Positions 42,569 through 51,133 of a stretch of 57,463 nt of DNA are shown in pieces. This DNA is from Nostoc calcicola FACHB-3891 (GTDB lineage: Bacteria; Cyanobacteriota; Cyanobacteriia; Cyanobacteriales; Nostocaceae). The translations under genes and the position numbers were made by a program. The stretch is from assembly GCF_014697355.1 (NCBI RefSeq), contig NZ_JACJRQ010000044.1:1-57463 (forward strand), read 5' to 3'. How positions within the stretch are numbered: the stretch's first letter is position 1; each line of letters starts with the position of its first letter. The notes under the pieces are model-generated. The model was not told the DNA's origin and ran no database searches. It saw only the letters and a list, made by a program, of their open reading frames with translations.

Positions 42569-43882
42569 ATGACAGCAATTAAAACAGCTACTAATACTAA
42601 ATTACCTCCTTCCAGACATGAATTTGCTGATGTCATTCATCGCCTAGAAGCAGGCGGTGCAATGTTACCCGATACCCCAGAAAATTTGATGCAAATCATC
42701 GGGTTATACAAAGCTTATGCTGTGCCGATGGACTTTTATTGGCGTGACTTACTTTATATTGCTGAAAATGTATTTTTAGATCCATTACCTTTCTTTAAAT
42801 ACTTCTTGCCCAAAGAGTATTTAGAGCTACATAATCATTACGCTGGTGATGATGCTGATTTACGAATTTGGCGCGGTGAAGCCACAGCCCATCCAGAACT
42901 TTTGGCATTTATTGAAAAAGGTGAAACTTTCAAAATGCCCAAGTTATTGCATCACTTGTTCCACGATCGCATTAACATGGAATTTGCCGAAGCTTGTATG
43001 CGGGCGATGTTGTGGCATCGGGGTATGGGCGGACAATTTGACCCTTATTTAGATTCCGACGAATACAAAGCCAACGCCGATAAAGCAATTAAAGCTTACT
43101 TCCAAGGTAACCCAGTGATGTTGGGGCTTTACAAGCTGTTCCCCGATATGTTTTTGGAACAGTGCCGCCAGATGTCATACTACGCTAATTTGGGGTTGTT
43201 CTGGGAAGTCATGGCGCCGGTGTTCTTTGAAATGTCCGACAGGTATGATGAAGGCACCATTAGCAGTGTGCCAGAAGCGATGAACTTTCTAGTTAATGGT
43301 ATATTTGCGATCGCAGGTCGTCCAATTTACCATCACGTTTATATTCGTGGCCAATGCTACGAAATTATCCCCAAATCTAAGGGTTTCATGTGGCTATATG
43401 AAGCAGCGTTACCCTATGTGGAAGCTGTTTTCTACCGCACCGCACCTTTCCGGGGGACAAAATCTTATAATGCCCAAGCACGTCAAGTACCAGAAGACCA
43501 AAAAGACTTTCACTATGGCATTCTTTACGCTGATGTATTTCCAGTAGGTACTGCTGGTATTCCCCCCACATTATTAATGCAAGATATGTTGCATTTCTTA
43601 CCACCATATCTTATTGAGTATTACAGCCAACATTGTCGGGGTGAAGAAGATATGTTGATTCAGTTGGGAGTTAGTTTTCAAAGGTCAATGTACTGTGTTA
43701 CTTCTGCGGTAATTCAAGCTTTGCGGACTGCACTTTTATATCCTTTAGATGACCCAAATCCCAATCATTTACAAGCCAATCGAGACTTTTTTGAAATGCA
43801 GCTAAATCGCTTTACCCGTTCTGAATATAACATTCGTGATGCTGCGCGTTTGGGGAGTATTCAAAGTCAAGATTATAGATAA
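42569..43882 (+). CDS. cupB: CO2 hydration protein CupB/ChpX-type
   Basis: The 437-residue soluble protein belongs to the CO2-hydration protein family (ChpX/ChpY, CupA/CupB) that docks on NdhF/NdhD. Conserved runs include MLPDTPENLMQIIGLYKAYA, FLPKEYLELHNHYAGDDADL, LLHHLFHDRINMEFAEACMR and VFYRTAPFRGTKSYNAQA. The protein carries out CO2 to bicarbonate conversion coupled to electron transport. No CupS-like gene follows, favouring CupB (constitutive type) over CupA. It ends about 55 bp from the convergent fdhF-like gene. Confidence 0.88.
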   Translation: MTAIKTATNTKLPPSRHEFADVIHRLEAGGAMLPDTPENLMQIIGLYKAYAVPMDFYWRDLLYIAENVFLDPLPFFKYFLPKEYLELHNHYAGDDADLRIWRGEATAHPELLAFIEKGETFKMPKLLHHLFHDRINMEFAEACMRAMLWHRGMGGQFDPYLDSDEYKANADKAIKAYFQGNPVMLGLYKLFPDMFLEQCRQMSYYANLGLFWEVMAPVFFEMSDRYDEGTISSVPEAMNFLVNGIFAIAGRPIYHHVYIRGQCYEIIPKSKGFMWLYEAALPYVEAVFYRTAPFRGTKSYNAQARQVPEDQKDFHYGILYADVFPVGTAGIPPTLLMQDMLHFLPPYLIEYYSQHCRGEEDMLIQLGVSFQRSMYCVTSAVIQALRTALLYPLDDPNPNHLQANRDFFEMQLNRFTRSEYNIRDAARLGSIQSQDYR

Positions 43883-43937
43883 CACCACATCCGGTTTTGA
43901 AAATCCCCAAAAGTCTATTGTGTAATCACTTGGAAAT

Positions 43938-46160
43938 TTAAATTTTTTCTAACCAGGCGATCGCGTTATAATCAGGAACACCTTCGAGCGATCGCTTACT
44001 TTTATCTAGTAGCACATTCCCTTCTGGCCAATGTACTTGCAAGTTACCTGATTGAATTGGTGCAATATAAACTTGCCCCGGCAACTCGCCTAACTCATTC
44101 TTGAGAATTACTTTATCCCCATCTTTTAAACCCAATTTTGCCGCATCATCAGCATTCATTAGCACCGCCTCTCGTACTGCGCCAGTAATTGCATCTCTGG
44201 GTTCCTGCACCATACTATTAAATTGTTTGCCCCGGCGGGTTGCTACGAAAAAACAACCTTCCGGTAATTCTCGCTTGCGTGGCAATAATACCCCAAAGTG
44301 TGCCCTACCATCCGCTGTGGGAAAGTTCCAGCCAAAGCACAAATGTGAACCACCATATTGAAACTGGTCACCAGGTTGCTGCAAGTGTTGAATACCAGCA
44401 TACTGTGGGACAGCTTGGGCAATTTCTTGACGCATGGCAGATGTATTAGCAAAAACCAATTTGTTTGCTAAATCTGGTTTGACGCGCCTTGCCAATTCCA
44501 AAAACACTTGCCACTCTGGACGCGCTTCGCCAATGCGTGGCCCTGGAATTTCTGGGCTGAAAATTACCCGGCGTTCGGTGTTAGTTTCTGTAACTCCCCC
44601 TGGTATTTCGTAGCGAGTCGTGGCAGGTAAAAGCACCACAGTATCAGCGGGTTCCACTAACATCTGGCTGGACAGAACAATATCCATATGCACCCGCAAC
44701 GGTATTTGCTTGAGGGCAGCTTCCACATAATCTGGTTCTGGGAGTACTTCTAGGAAATTTCCCCCCACTGAAAATAACACATCTAATTGTCCCTGATGTG
44801 CGGCGTTAATCATTTCTGGAGCAATTAAACCTTTAGTTGTTGGCACCTCAAAGCCCCAAAGCCGACTCAATTGGGCAGCATTTTCTGGGGTGATGGGTTT
44901 ACCACCAGGAAATACCGTCGCATAACATCCCATTTCTGCACCACCCTGCACCCCAGAGTGACCGCGAATTGGCATTAAACCGCAACCTTCCCGACCGACA
45001 AAACCTTTGGTGAGAGCTAAGTTAATAATACTTCGCACATTATCTTCACCGCACTCATGCTGAGTAATGCCCATACTCCAAACAAATACTGCTTTGTTGG
45101 CTTCCCCGACCATTTTGGCAAAGGCGTACATTTCTTCACGAGATGCGCCGGAAAGCCGTTCTAATTCTTCCCAAGATTGGCTTTCTAAAGATGCCTTCAG
45201 TTCTGCAAAGCCAGCAGTATGTAAATTAATAAATGACTCATCTACCCAGTTGTTGGCAATTATGTGTTTAATTGTGCCATTTAAAAATGCTATGTCCCCG
45301 CCCATGTTAATTAAAAAGAAATCTTCGGCAAACTTGGTACCGAAAAGGGCACTTTCTACAATTGAAGGCACCCAGTAGCGCTCCATTCCTGGTTCGCGGT
45401 AGGTGTTAATGACTACAATTTTAGTGCCAGCTTTTTTAGCATAATGCAGATATTTAACGGTAACAGGCTGATTATTGGCAACATTGGAGCCAATGAAGAC
45501 TAATAAATCAGTACCAATCCAGTCTTTATAAGAACAAGTAGTAGCCCCTGCTCCGACAGCAGCTTTTAAACCTGCTGTGCTGGGAGAATGACAAATCCGG
45601 GCAGCGTTATCTATATTATTGCTTCCCATTGCTCGTACAGCTTTTTGGGTAGCATAGTAAGTTTCGTTAACGGTGCCACGACTGGTAACATAGAAACTCA
45701 GGCGGTCTGGTGTAGTGGCGCGGATGCGATTAGCAATTACCTCTAAAGCTTCATCCCAGTCTACACGACGAAAGCCTTTTTCCCCTCGTTGACGAATCAT
45801 TGGGTAAGGAAGTCTTCCCAAGTCGCGCAATTGGGCACTTTTTTGCTTTTGCAACTGCGAGACATCCTCTAACAGAACGGAGTCGAAAGCTGGCATAGTA
45901 TTCATCCGCAACAACCGCAACCGGACATTACACAGATGAATGCCATCTAAAGTCCAATCTTTCATGCCGGTTGTTCCGAGAGCGCAACCATCGCAAACAC
46001 CTTTATCTAGGATATTCCATGCATAGGGCAGTTGGTCACGAGAAAGCCAAATTGCCCGAAATACCTCCCAGTAATTGTTGGGATACTGTTCGCCGATACC
46101 AAAGGGCTTCCAACTTGCCCAATTTGAAGGTGTCCAGTGCTTTTTGGGTTTGGGTAACAT
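43938..46160 (-). CDS. FdhF/YdeP-family molybdopterin oxidoreductase
   Basis: The protein of about 740 residues has an N-terminal CDGC...C motif (C56, C59, C77), a reduced [4Fe-4S]-type segment. The molybdopterin domain is seen in SNVANNQPVTVKYLHYAKKAGTKIVVINTYREPGMERYWVPSI and ends with a MoPterin-dinucleotide domain (AVLMNADDAAKLGLKDGDKV). ARICHSPSTAGL (C190-H191) is at the position of Sec140-His141 in E. coli formate dehydrogenase H, with Cys replacing Sec. The substrate is unknown; formate is possible. ATG at 46160 (MLPKPKKHW) is chosen over 46214. It is convergent with cupB. Confidence 0.85.
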   Translation of the reverse strand: MLPKPKKHWTPSNWASWKPFGIGEQYPNNYWEVFRAIWLSRDQLPYAWNILDKGVCDGCALGTTGMKDWTLDGIHLCNVRLRLLRMNTMPAFDSVLLEDVSQLQKQKSAQLRDLGRLPYPMIRQRGEKGFRRVDWDEALEVIANRIRATTPDRLSFYVTSRGTVNETYYATQKAVRAMGSNNIDNAARICHSPSTAGLKAAVGAGATTCSYKDWIGTDLLVFIGSNVANNQPVTVKYLHYAKKAGTKIVVINTYREPGMERYWVPSIVESALFGTKFAEDFFLINMGGDIAFLNGTIKHIIANNWVDESFINLHTAGFAELKASLESQSWEELERLSGASREEMYAFAKMVGEANKAVFVWSMGITQHECGEDNVRSIINLALTKGFVGREGCGLMPIRGHSGVQGGAEMGCYATVFPGGKPITPENAAQLSRLWGFEVPTTKGLIAPEMINAAHQGQLDVLFSVGGNFLEVLPEPDYVEAALKQIPLRVHMDIVLSSQMLVEPADTVVLLPATTRYEIPGGVTETNTERRVIFSPEIPGPRIGEARPEWQVFLELARRVKPDLANKLVFANTSAMRQEIAQAVPQYAGIQHLQQPGDQFQYGGSHLCFGWNFPTADGRAHFGVLLPRKRELPEGCFFVATRRGKQFNSMVQEPRDAITGAVREAVLMNADDAAKLGLKDGDKVILKNELGELPGQVYIAPIQSGNLQVHWPEGNVLLDKSKRSLEGVPDYNAIAWLEKI

Positions 46161-46245
46161 GAGGCAGTATGTGTAAGTTGCTGGATTCTTCAAGGCTACC
46201 GTTTTGAATCGCAAATGAGTAGCAGTTAGTTAAAAATCCTTGAAT

Positions 46246-46334
46246 AGACTTCTTGCAAAAGTCTTTCTTTGCGTTCTCTTCTCTGCGCCTCTGCGCCTCT
46301 GCGTGACACAAAAAAATATTTATGCAAGAGGTCT
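46246..46334. mobile_element. MITE-like element, copy 2 (uninterrupted)
   Basis: AGACTTCTTGCA and TGCAAGAGGTCT form 12-bp terminal inverted repeats with one mismatch, bordered by TA. The interior is the CTCTGCGCCTCTGCG repeat. It is the inverted, shorter version of 13917-14040. Confidence 0.75.
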
Positions 46335-46380
46335 AATGTACCAAAATCAGAAAGCAATATGTCCTTTTGCTTGCTGAATA

Positions 46381-46769
46381 TACTGAAATGAGAAAGCAAA
46401 CTGGGGTTTGAGAAAGTCAAAGCTGCTTTTACTTGCTAAATATACTGAAATGAGAAAGCAAACCGGAGTTTGAGAAAGCAAACTGGGGTTTGAGAAAGTC
46501 AAAGCTGCTTTTACTTGCTGAATATACTGAAATGAGAAAGCAAACTGAAGTTTGAGAAAGTCAAAGCTGCTTTTACTTGCTAAATATACTGAAATGAGAA
46601 AGCAAACCGGAGTTTGAGAAAGCAAACTGGGGTTTGAGAAAGTCAAAGCTGCTTTTACTTGCTAAATATACTGAAATGAGAAAGCAAACCGGAGTTTGAG
46701 AAAGTCAAAGCTGCTTTTACTTGCTAAATATATCAAAATGAGAAAGCAAACTAGAGTTTGAGAAAGTCA
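46381..46769. repeat. 62/82-bp higher-order tandem repeat
   Basis: A 62-bp unit (TACTGAAATGAGAAAGCAAA ... TTGCTAAATA) alternates with an 82-bp version that has an extra 20-bp GAGAAAGCAAACTGGGGTTT block. Unit starts are 46381, 46443, 46525, 46587, 46669 and 46731, so lengths run 62-82-62-82-62 and then partial. The 144-bp pair is the higher-order unit. A degenerate copy is at about 46341-46380. It has no spacers, so it is not CRISPR. Confidence 0.9.
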
Positions 46770-46794
46770 TGTCTACGACGGGCTACGCCTACGC
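46770..46794 (-). repeat. Dispersed palindromic repeat, inverted copy
   Basis: GTCTACGACGGGCTACGCCT followed by ACGC is the inverse of the repeat in the GST (13268-13297) and before pcrA (15544-15580). It directly ends the tandem array. Confidence 0.75.
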
Positions 46795-46844
46795 AGATTT
46801 TGCTGATTGAATCTACAGCAGTCTTAAATCATTTGTAAAAAACA

Positions 46845-46877
46845 AAATCCCCGATTTTTTCAAAAAATCAGGGATTT
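46845..46877 (-). terminator. Hairpin terminator of the 46933 gene
   Basis: AAATCCCCGATTTTTT and AAAAAATCAGGGATTT pair around a single C with one mismatch. On the minus strand a GTTTTTT run follows the stem. It lies about 55 bp after the stop of the small gene at 46933-47241. Confidence 0.65.
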
Positions 46878-46932
46878 GGGCAGCAACCTTTAGGCACTCC
46901 GGATACCCACCCTACAAGAATCATCTCTTGAT

Positions 46933-47241
46933 TCAGCAATGCCAAAAATCTTTGTGGGCAGCGACAAGCATCTGAGCCTGTCTCAAAACGTTTCCGAATA
47001 AATAAATAGGAATCTGCCAAGCTGCAACAGTAACTTCTTTGACTATATCCTGTACACTAATTGCTATTAATTCATGTTCTGGCGGCTCTCCTTCAATTGC
47101 ACCAGACCAAGTAAAAGCTAATAAGAAATCATCGTCTCCAGGCAAAGAGGCAATCAAGCATTCTTCTGGTGTTGGCTGGCAAATAATTCCATAATCATTT
47201 GCCAGCTCTATTAGTCTTTGAAAGTTGTTTACGTTCGTCAT
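46933..47241 (-). CDS. Conserved-looking small hypothetical protein
   Basis: The 102-residue protein (MTNVNNFQRLIELANDYGII ... CQPTPEECLIASLPGDDDFLLAFTWSG) has no recognised family. It is acidic, soluble, with mixed alpha/beta character and a Trp/Phe/Cys-rich end. A hairpin terminator follows and an AT-rich leader with an ATG precedes, which supports a real gene. Its function is unknown. Confidence 0.6.
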   Translation of the reverse strand: MTNVNNFQRLIELANDYGIICQPTPEECLIASLPGDDDFLLAFTWSGAIEGEPPEHELIAISVQDIVKEVTVAAWQIPIYLFGNVLRQAQMLVAAHKDFWHC

Positions 47242-47511
47242 TTGTCTTTGGGATGTAACTTAATCTCGGTTGGAGAAGAAATCATATTTTGATATTCATA
47301 ACTCAAGTTAGTTACTCTGCACCATATATTACAAATTATTAATTATTCGGTCAGAGCTAGGAGTTATTGGAGTTAGAACAGGCTTAAGTCCAAAATTTTA
47401 CCGCGATCGCCAGATTCTATCAGCAACAATCGCTACTGTTTCAATAAAACCTACTTTCTCTGTTGACCGTATTCACATACACCTTACCATTTCAGTATTG
47501 ATGCGCTAGCA
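47242..47511. other. Gap between two minus-strand genes
   Basis: A HIP1-like CGCGATCGCC is present near 47402. AT-rich sequence upstream of the small gene may be its promoter. No other feature is seen. Confidence 0.4.
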
Positions 47512-49725
47512 TCACTCAGTTTGACGCAGCTTCTCGAAAAATGCGATCGCTTTTGGAGGAATAGCTGTAAACCGAATCAGAAAAAGATGGTTGTCAAGGT
47601 CAGTTTGTTTAATTACCTTGGCATAAATATGTTCTTCTTCTGTACCCAGTTCTGGTTCAATTAATAATTTTAGTTTGAGATTAGCCAAGGGTTCTAAAGA
47701 ATTTAAAGATTGTAGTTGGGCTGCTTTTTCTGAGAGACAAACTAAAGCTCCCACAAATACTGTTTCTCCTGCTTTTTTTCCTTGTAAAACATTGTATTCT
47801 ACAGGCACTTCCTGATTCAAATTCATCATTAATTCATCATCTTCAGGCAAAAACAAGTTATATTCATTACCAATACCACGAATGTCAAAAATAGTTACAG
47901 TGTCTTTTATGCCCTTAGGTTTTATTTGTAATTCTCCAGCAATTTTCAGGTCAATATCGGCATCTTTACAGGTATTTTCAGAAATCAAAATCTGCCCGCC
48001 CACGGTATAAGTCTCAATTCGGGCAGCCAAATTCACATGACTACCGATAACTGTGTATTGAGCGCGTTTTTGAGAACCAATATTTCCCGCCACAACTTCG
48101 CCTGTATTAATTCCAATTCCCATTTCGAGAATTGGTAAATTCATTTGCTGATTTTGTTCGTTGATTTGTTGCATTGCTAATTGCATAGCAATAGCACAGG
48201 CGATCGCTCTTTGAGAATCATCTTTGCGGCTAATTGGCGCACCAAAGATCACAAAAATGCCATCGCCCATAAATTCATTAATTGTACCTTTATACTGGTT
48301 AATTACATCGGTCATTGCTCCCAGATAAAGATTGAGAATTCTGACTACTTCTTCAGGAGTTAATTGTTCAGAAATAGCGGAGAATCCTCTTAAATCAGAC
48401 ACCAGAACTGTAACTTTTCTGCGTTCTCCTCCCAGCTTTAACCCAGAAGGAGTTTCTAGGATATTGGCGACTATTTCATCTGTGAGATAACGACCGAGAG
48501 TTTTTCGCATCTGGGCAGAACCTTGGGCGATATACTGAGTAAGTGCGATCGCAGAACCTCCTAATGCCAACAGTGAAGGGACAACAGGAATCCACCAACC
48601 ACTTAGAAATGCTAAAAAGCTACCACCAAGTAAACCACTACCCGCCAAACCAACAGCCAGAAAAATCTTCTGATTATTGCTGTGACGTTGTACCCAACAC
48701 AAAATCGCACCAATAATTGACCAACCCAAAATCAATAGCCATTCTATCAGCTCAGGTAAAGTCTTAATCTGTGAACGACCATCTAAGGCCGCACTCAAAA
48801 TTTGACTAATTAAATTAGCATGAATTGTCACACCCGCCATACGTTCTGGATCGGTAAGTACATTGCTGCTGTAAGGCGTATAGAATAAATCTTTCAAACT
48901 CTCAGCGGTAGCCCCAATTAATACTACTTTGCCGCGCATTAAGTCTTTTGGGATGCGTTTTTCTTGTAATTCTGTGAGGGAAACTTTGATGAATTGCTGT
49001 ATCCTACCTCGATAATTTAAAAGTACTTGATAACTTCCGGCATCTGCTCGGACATAACCTCCGTCATCAGCTTCAAAAATAGGAAAAATACTCCGATTTA
49101 ACTGCAAGTAATTAGAGTTATTTGCTGCTGCCTTTGCCGTAATACCTTCAGGTTTCAAGTACAGCAAAGCCAGTTTCAAAGCAAAACTTTCCAGAATTTC
49201 ATCATTTTTTAAATTTAGGTATAGCAATCCTCGGCGAATTTTGCCGTCGCCATCTAAAGGTAAATCATTTGCTCCAATTTGATGGCGTTGTTTGAGTACT
49301 GGAGATGCATCAACTGAAGAACTATCAAAAGTATCAGATATTTTTTGTACGCCAATTAAATTGGGAGTAGATTCAAAGACTTTAACTAAAGCTTGATGAC
49401 CAGGATTTACAGGTAAATCCCGATAAATATCTAAACCGATCGCTCTAGGTTGCTGCTGTTTAATATTCTCCAATACACTAGCAAGCGCCGCATCCGACAT
49501 TGGCCACTGTCCTTGCTTGCGAACATCTGCTTCATTAATTTCAACTATCACAATACGGGTATCAACTGGCTCTGGTGGGCGGAGAAGAAAAAATTGATCT
49601 AGTGCAGCCAATTCCAATAATTGTAGTAATCCAGTTAAGCGTAGTGTAATCACCAGAAGTGTAATATTGGGAACTGCAAATATTACACCCCGCCATTGCC
49701 AAATTAGAGGTTTCAGGTTTTTCAT
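47512..49725 (-). CDS. CHASE2-domain adenylate/guanylate cyclase with C-terminal PilZ-like domain
   Basis: The protein of about 737 residues starts MKNLKPLIWQWRGV. A first membrane helix leads into an extracellular CHASE2 sensor (LRPPEPVDTRIVIVEINEADVRKQGQWPMSD ... GLDIYRDLPV), then three transmembrane helices near residues 340-410. A class III cyclase domain follows: VTVLVSDLRGFSAISEQL (metal-binding Asp), NEFMGDGIFVIFGAP (second Asp), NTGEVVAGNIGS and VIGSHVNLAARIE. The last about 80 residues are PilZ-like and inference only. It would make cAMP (or cGMP) on an extracellular signal. The 49776 start is rejected because its extra residues come from repeat DNA. Confidence 0.9.
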   Translation of the reverse strand: MKNLKPLIWQWRGVIFAVPNITLLVITLRLTGLLQLLELAALDQFFLLRPPEPVDTRIVIVEINEADVRKQGQWPMSDAALASVLENIKQQQPRAIGLDIYRDLPVNPGHQALVKVFESTPNLIGVQKISDTFDSSSVDASPVLKQRHQIGANDLPLDGDGKIRRGLLYLNLKNDEILESFALKLALLYLKPEGITAKAAANNSNYLQLNRSIFPIFEADDGGYVRADAGSYQVLLNYRGRIQQFIKVSLTELQEKRIPKDLMRGKVVLIGATAESLKDLFYTPYSSNVLTDPERMAGVTIHANLISQILSAALDGRSQIKTLPELIEWLLILGWSIIGAILCWVQRHSNNQKIFLAVGLAGSGLLGGSFLAFLSGWWIPVVPSLLALGGSAIALTQYIAQGSAQMRKTLGRYLTDEIVANILETPSGLKLGGERRKVTVLVSDLRGFSAISEQLTPEEVVRILNLYLGAMTDVINQYKGTINEFMGDGIFVIFGAPISRKDDSQRAIACAIAMQLAMQQINEQNQQMNLPILEMGIGINTGEVVAGNIGSQKRAQYTVIGSHVNLAARIETYTVGGQILISENTCKDADIDLKIAGELQIKPKGIKDTVTIFDIRGIGNEYNLFLPEDDELMMNLNQEVPVEYNVLQGKKAGETVFVGALVCLSEKAAQLQSLNSLEPLANLKLKLLIEPELGTEEEHIYAKVIKQTDLDNHLFLIRFTAIPPKAIAFFEKLRQTE

Positions 49726-49799
49726 ATTGAGTGGTGAGTGGGGGAGACGCGGGGACACGGGGACACGGAAACACAAAGATAGATGAGGGAGAAAGAATC

Positions 49800-49935
49800 A
49801 GGACTTACGCAAAAATAGCTAACTTCGCTTAATTTATCGAACCGCCTTCTCTGCGAGACACTACGTGAACGCGCTTCGCGTCTCGTAGAGAAGACGCCAA
49901 GAACGCCAAGAGTTCCTAGAGTTTGCGTAAGTCCT
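49800..49935. mobile_element. TIR-bounded MITE-like element, AGGACTTACG family, copy 3
   Basis: The 136-bp element starts AGGACTTACGCA and ends TGCGTAAGTCCT. Inside lies GAGACACTACGTGAACGCGC followed by TTCGCGTCTCGTAGAGAAG, a second palindromic repeat. It sits between the DUF928 gene and the cyclase gene, which otherwise look like an operon. Confidence 0.75.
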
Positions 49936-49973
49936 AAGAATAACTAATGCCCAATACCCAGTCCCCAGTCCCT

Positions 49974-50714
49974 TTAAATTAATGGATTTGAAGCGATCGC
50001 ACTTAAACCAACTGATTTGAAAAATTGTCTCCAATCCAGTCTCACTTTTAAATTATTCGGCTCACTCCGGCGCAGTTGCACTAAAGTAGTCAGGGCTTCA
50101 TGCCAAATTCCAGCTTCTGCATAAATAGCGGGCAATTTCCACAAATTTGCTTTTGCTAATGCCTCGGACAAGGCCAATTCTGGTTTAATTCGTTCCACCC
50201 AACCATCTACAATCGGATTATTACTGGAATCTTCGGTATTACAAATAACTGTCAGATACCAGTGATAAGTTTTATCTACTGCCAATGCTGGGGCCTTGTC
50301 AGGAAGTGTAAAACTAACAATTCCAGATAAATCTGGAAGTGCAAAAGATGTTTCATAAAATACTGTCCGCTCATCATCACTTAGAAGCAAAAACTTGGCT
50401 GTTTTGACAGAAGATTCAGGTACATACCAGAAAAACGTCGGGTGCTGACTAAGTGTCAGCCCTAATTTATTTTGAGGAATTAAGGGAGTTATCAGTTTTT
50501 TACCTGTTAGACAAGAACCACCACGAGTTGAACCACCAGCACTTGCCGGTGGCGCCCCGCGTTTTGGTGGCTTAAATGTTTGACTAATTTGCCAAGTTTT
50601 GTTTTGTTCGTATAACTGAGCCTGTGCTTGTGCTGCGAAACTAGACTGAGCGAAATTCAAACATAAAGGTAGGGAAAATATTACAAAATATTGAGATGAC
50701 TTAATCAATTTCAT
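49974..50714 (-). CDS. DUF928-domain secreted protein
   Basis: The 246-residue protein has a signal peptide (LIKSSQYFVIFSLPLCLNFAQSSFA). The DUF928 region is marked by GLTLSQHPTFFWYVPESS, TFALPDLSGIV-like strand pattern, TYHWYLTVICN and NNPIVDGWVERI. The C-terminal LAKANLWKLPAIYAEAGIWHEALTTLVQLR is helical, TPR-like. DUF928 proteins of unknown function often sit beside CHASE2 and CHAT genes in cyanobacteria, as here. Residues 52-65 (RGAPPASAGGSTRGG) look repeat-derived. It precedes the CHASE2 cyclase on the same strand. Confidence 0.82.
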   Translation of the reverse strand: MKLIKSSQYFVIFSLPLCLNFAQSSFAAQAQAQLYEQNKTWQISQTFKPPKRGAPPASAGGSTRGGSCLTGKKLITPLIPQNKLGLTLSQHPTFFWYVPESSVKTAKFLLLSDDERTVFYETSFALPDLSGIVSFTLPDKAPALAVDKTYHWYLTVICNTEDSSNNPIVDGWVERIKPELALSEALAKANLWKLPAIYAEAGIWHEALTTLVQLRRSEPNNLKVRLDWRQFFKSVGLSAIASNPLI

Positions 50715-51133
50715 ATTTATCTCAAAATGCCTTGGCTTTGGATTGGATAGCTCAAATTGCCAACAATGAGTTGACTAAATCAAGTATTCCCAAAAGCAAG
50801 CTGAGATTTCACATTCAACTACAATCAACTACAAATTCTCAGTCAAACGAAGCTTTACCAGCTTTGATTAGCAGAATAAATTTGCTGGGATTTTTACCTA
50901 TGATTAAACTTTGCTTAAACTTACGATTTTAATATGTGGTTGTTCCAAGCACTTGAAAAATTGTCTCTTTGTTTTTCAATTTGGATAATCGAATCTCTAT
51001 TGTAATCACTGTAATCAGCGGTGACATTTTACAGGTTTGAGAAGCATAAAAGAGATAATTTAATTAGCAACTTACTAATTAATAGTTGCCAGTGTGTATT
51101 GCTTGCAGAAGTTTATCGTGAGGAAAGCAGAAT
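50715..51133. other. Gap between DUF928 and PEP-CTERM genes
   Basis: An ORF read from 50732 (ALDWIAQIANNELTKSS) looks protein-like but has no ATG, ribosome-binding site or recognised family, so it is not called. It may be a decayed gene fragment. The PEP-CTERM ATG has GTGAGGAAA upstream. Confidence 0.4.

Larger units (their letters stand above)
46161..46932. other. Repeat-rich gap
   Basis: No supported gene lies here. It contains, in order, a MITE-like element, the 62/82-bp tandem array, a dispersed palindromic repeat, and a terminator hairpin. A 99-codon minus-strand ORF inside the array is rejected as repeat-derived. Confidence 0.7.

Noticed and set aside
46341..46769. CRISPR array or 99-codon gene
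   Set aside because: The units are contiguous without unique spacers, so it is not CRISPR. The ORF follows the repeat and 62 bp breaks frame between single units.
50732..50932. 66-codon ORF between DUF928 and the PEP-CTERM gene
   Set aside because: It needs a TTG start, has no ribosome-binding site, and no family is recognised. It may be a decayed fragment.
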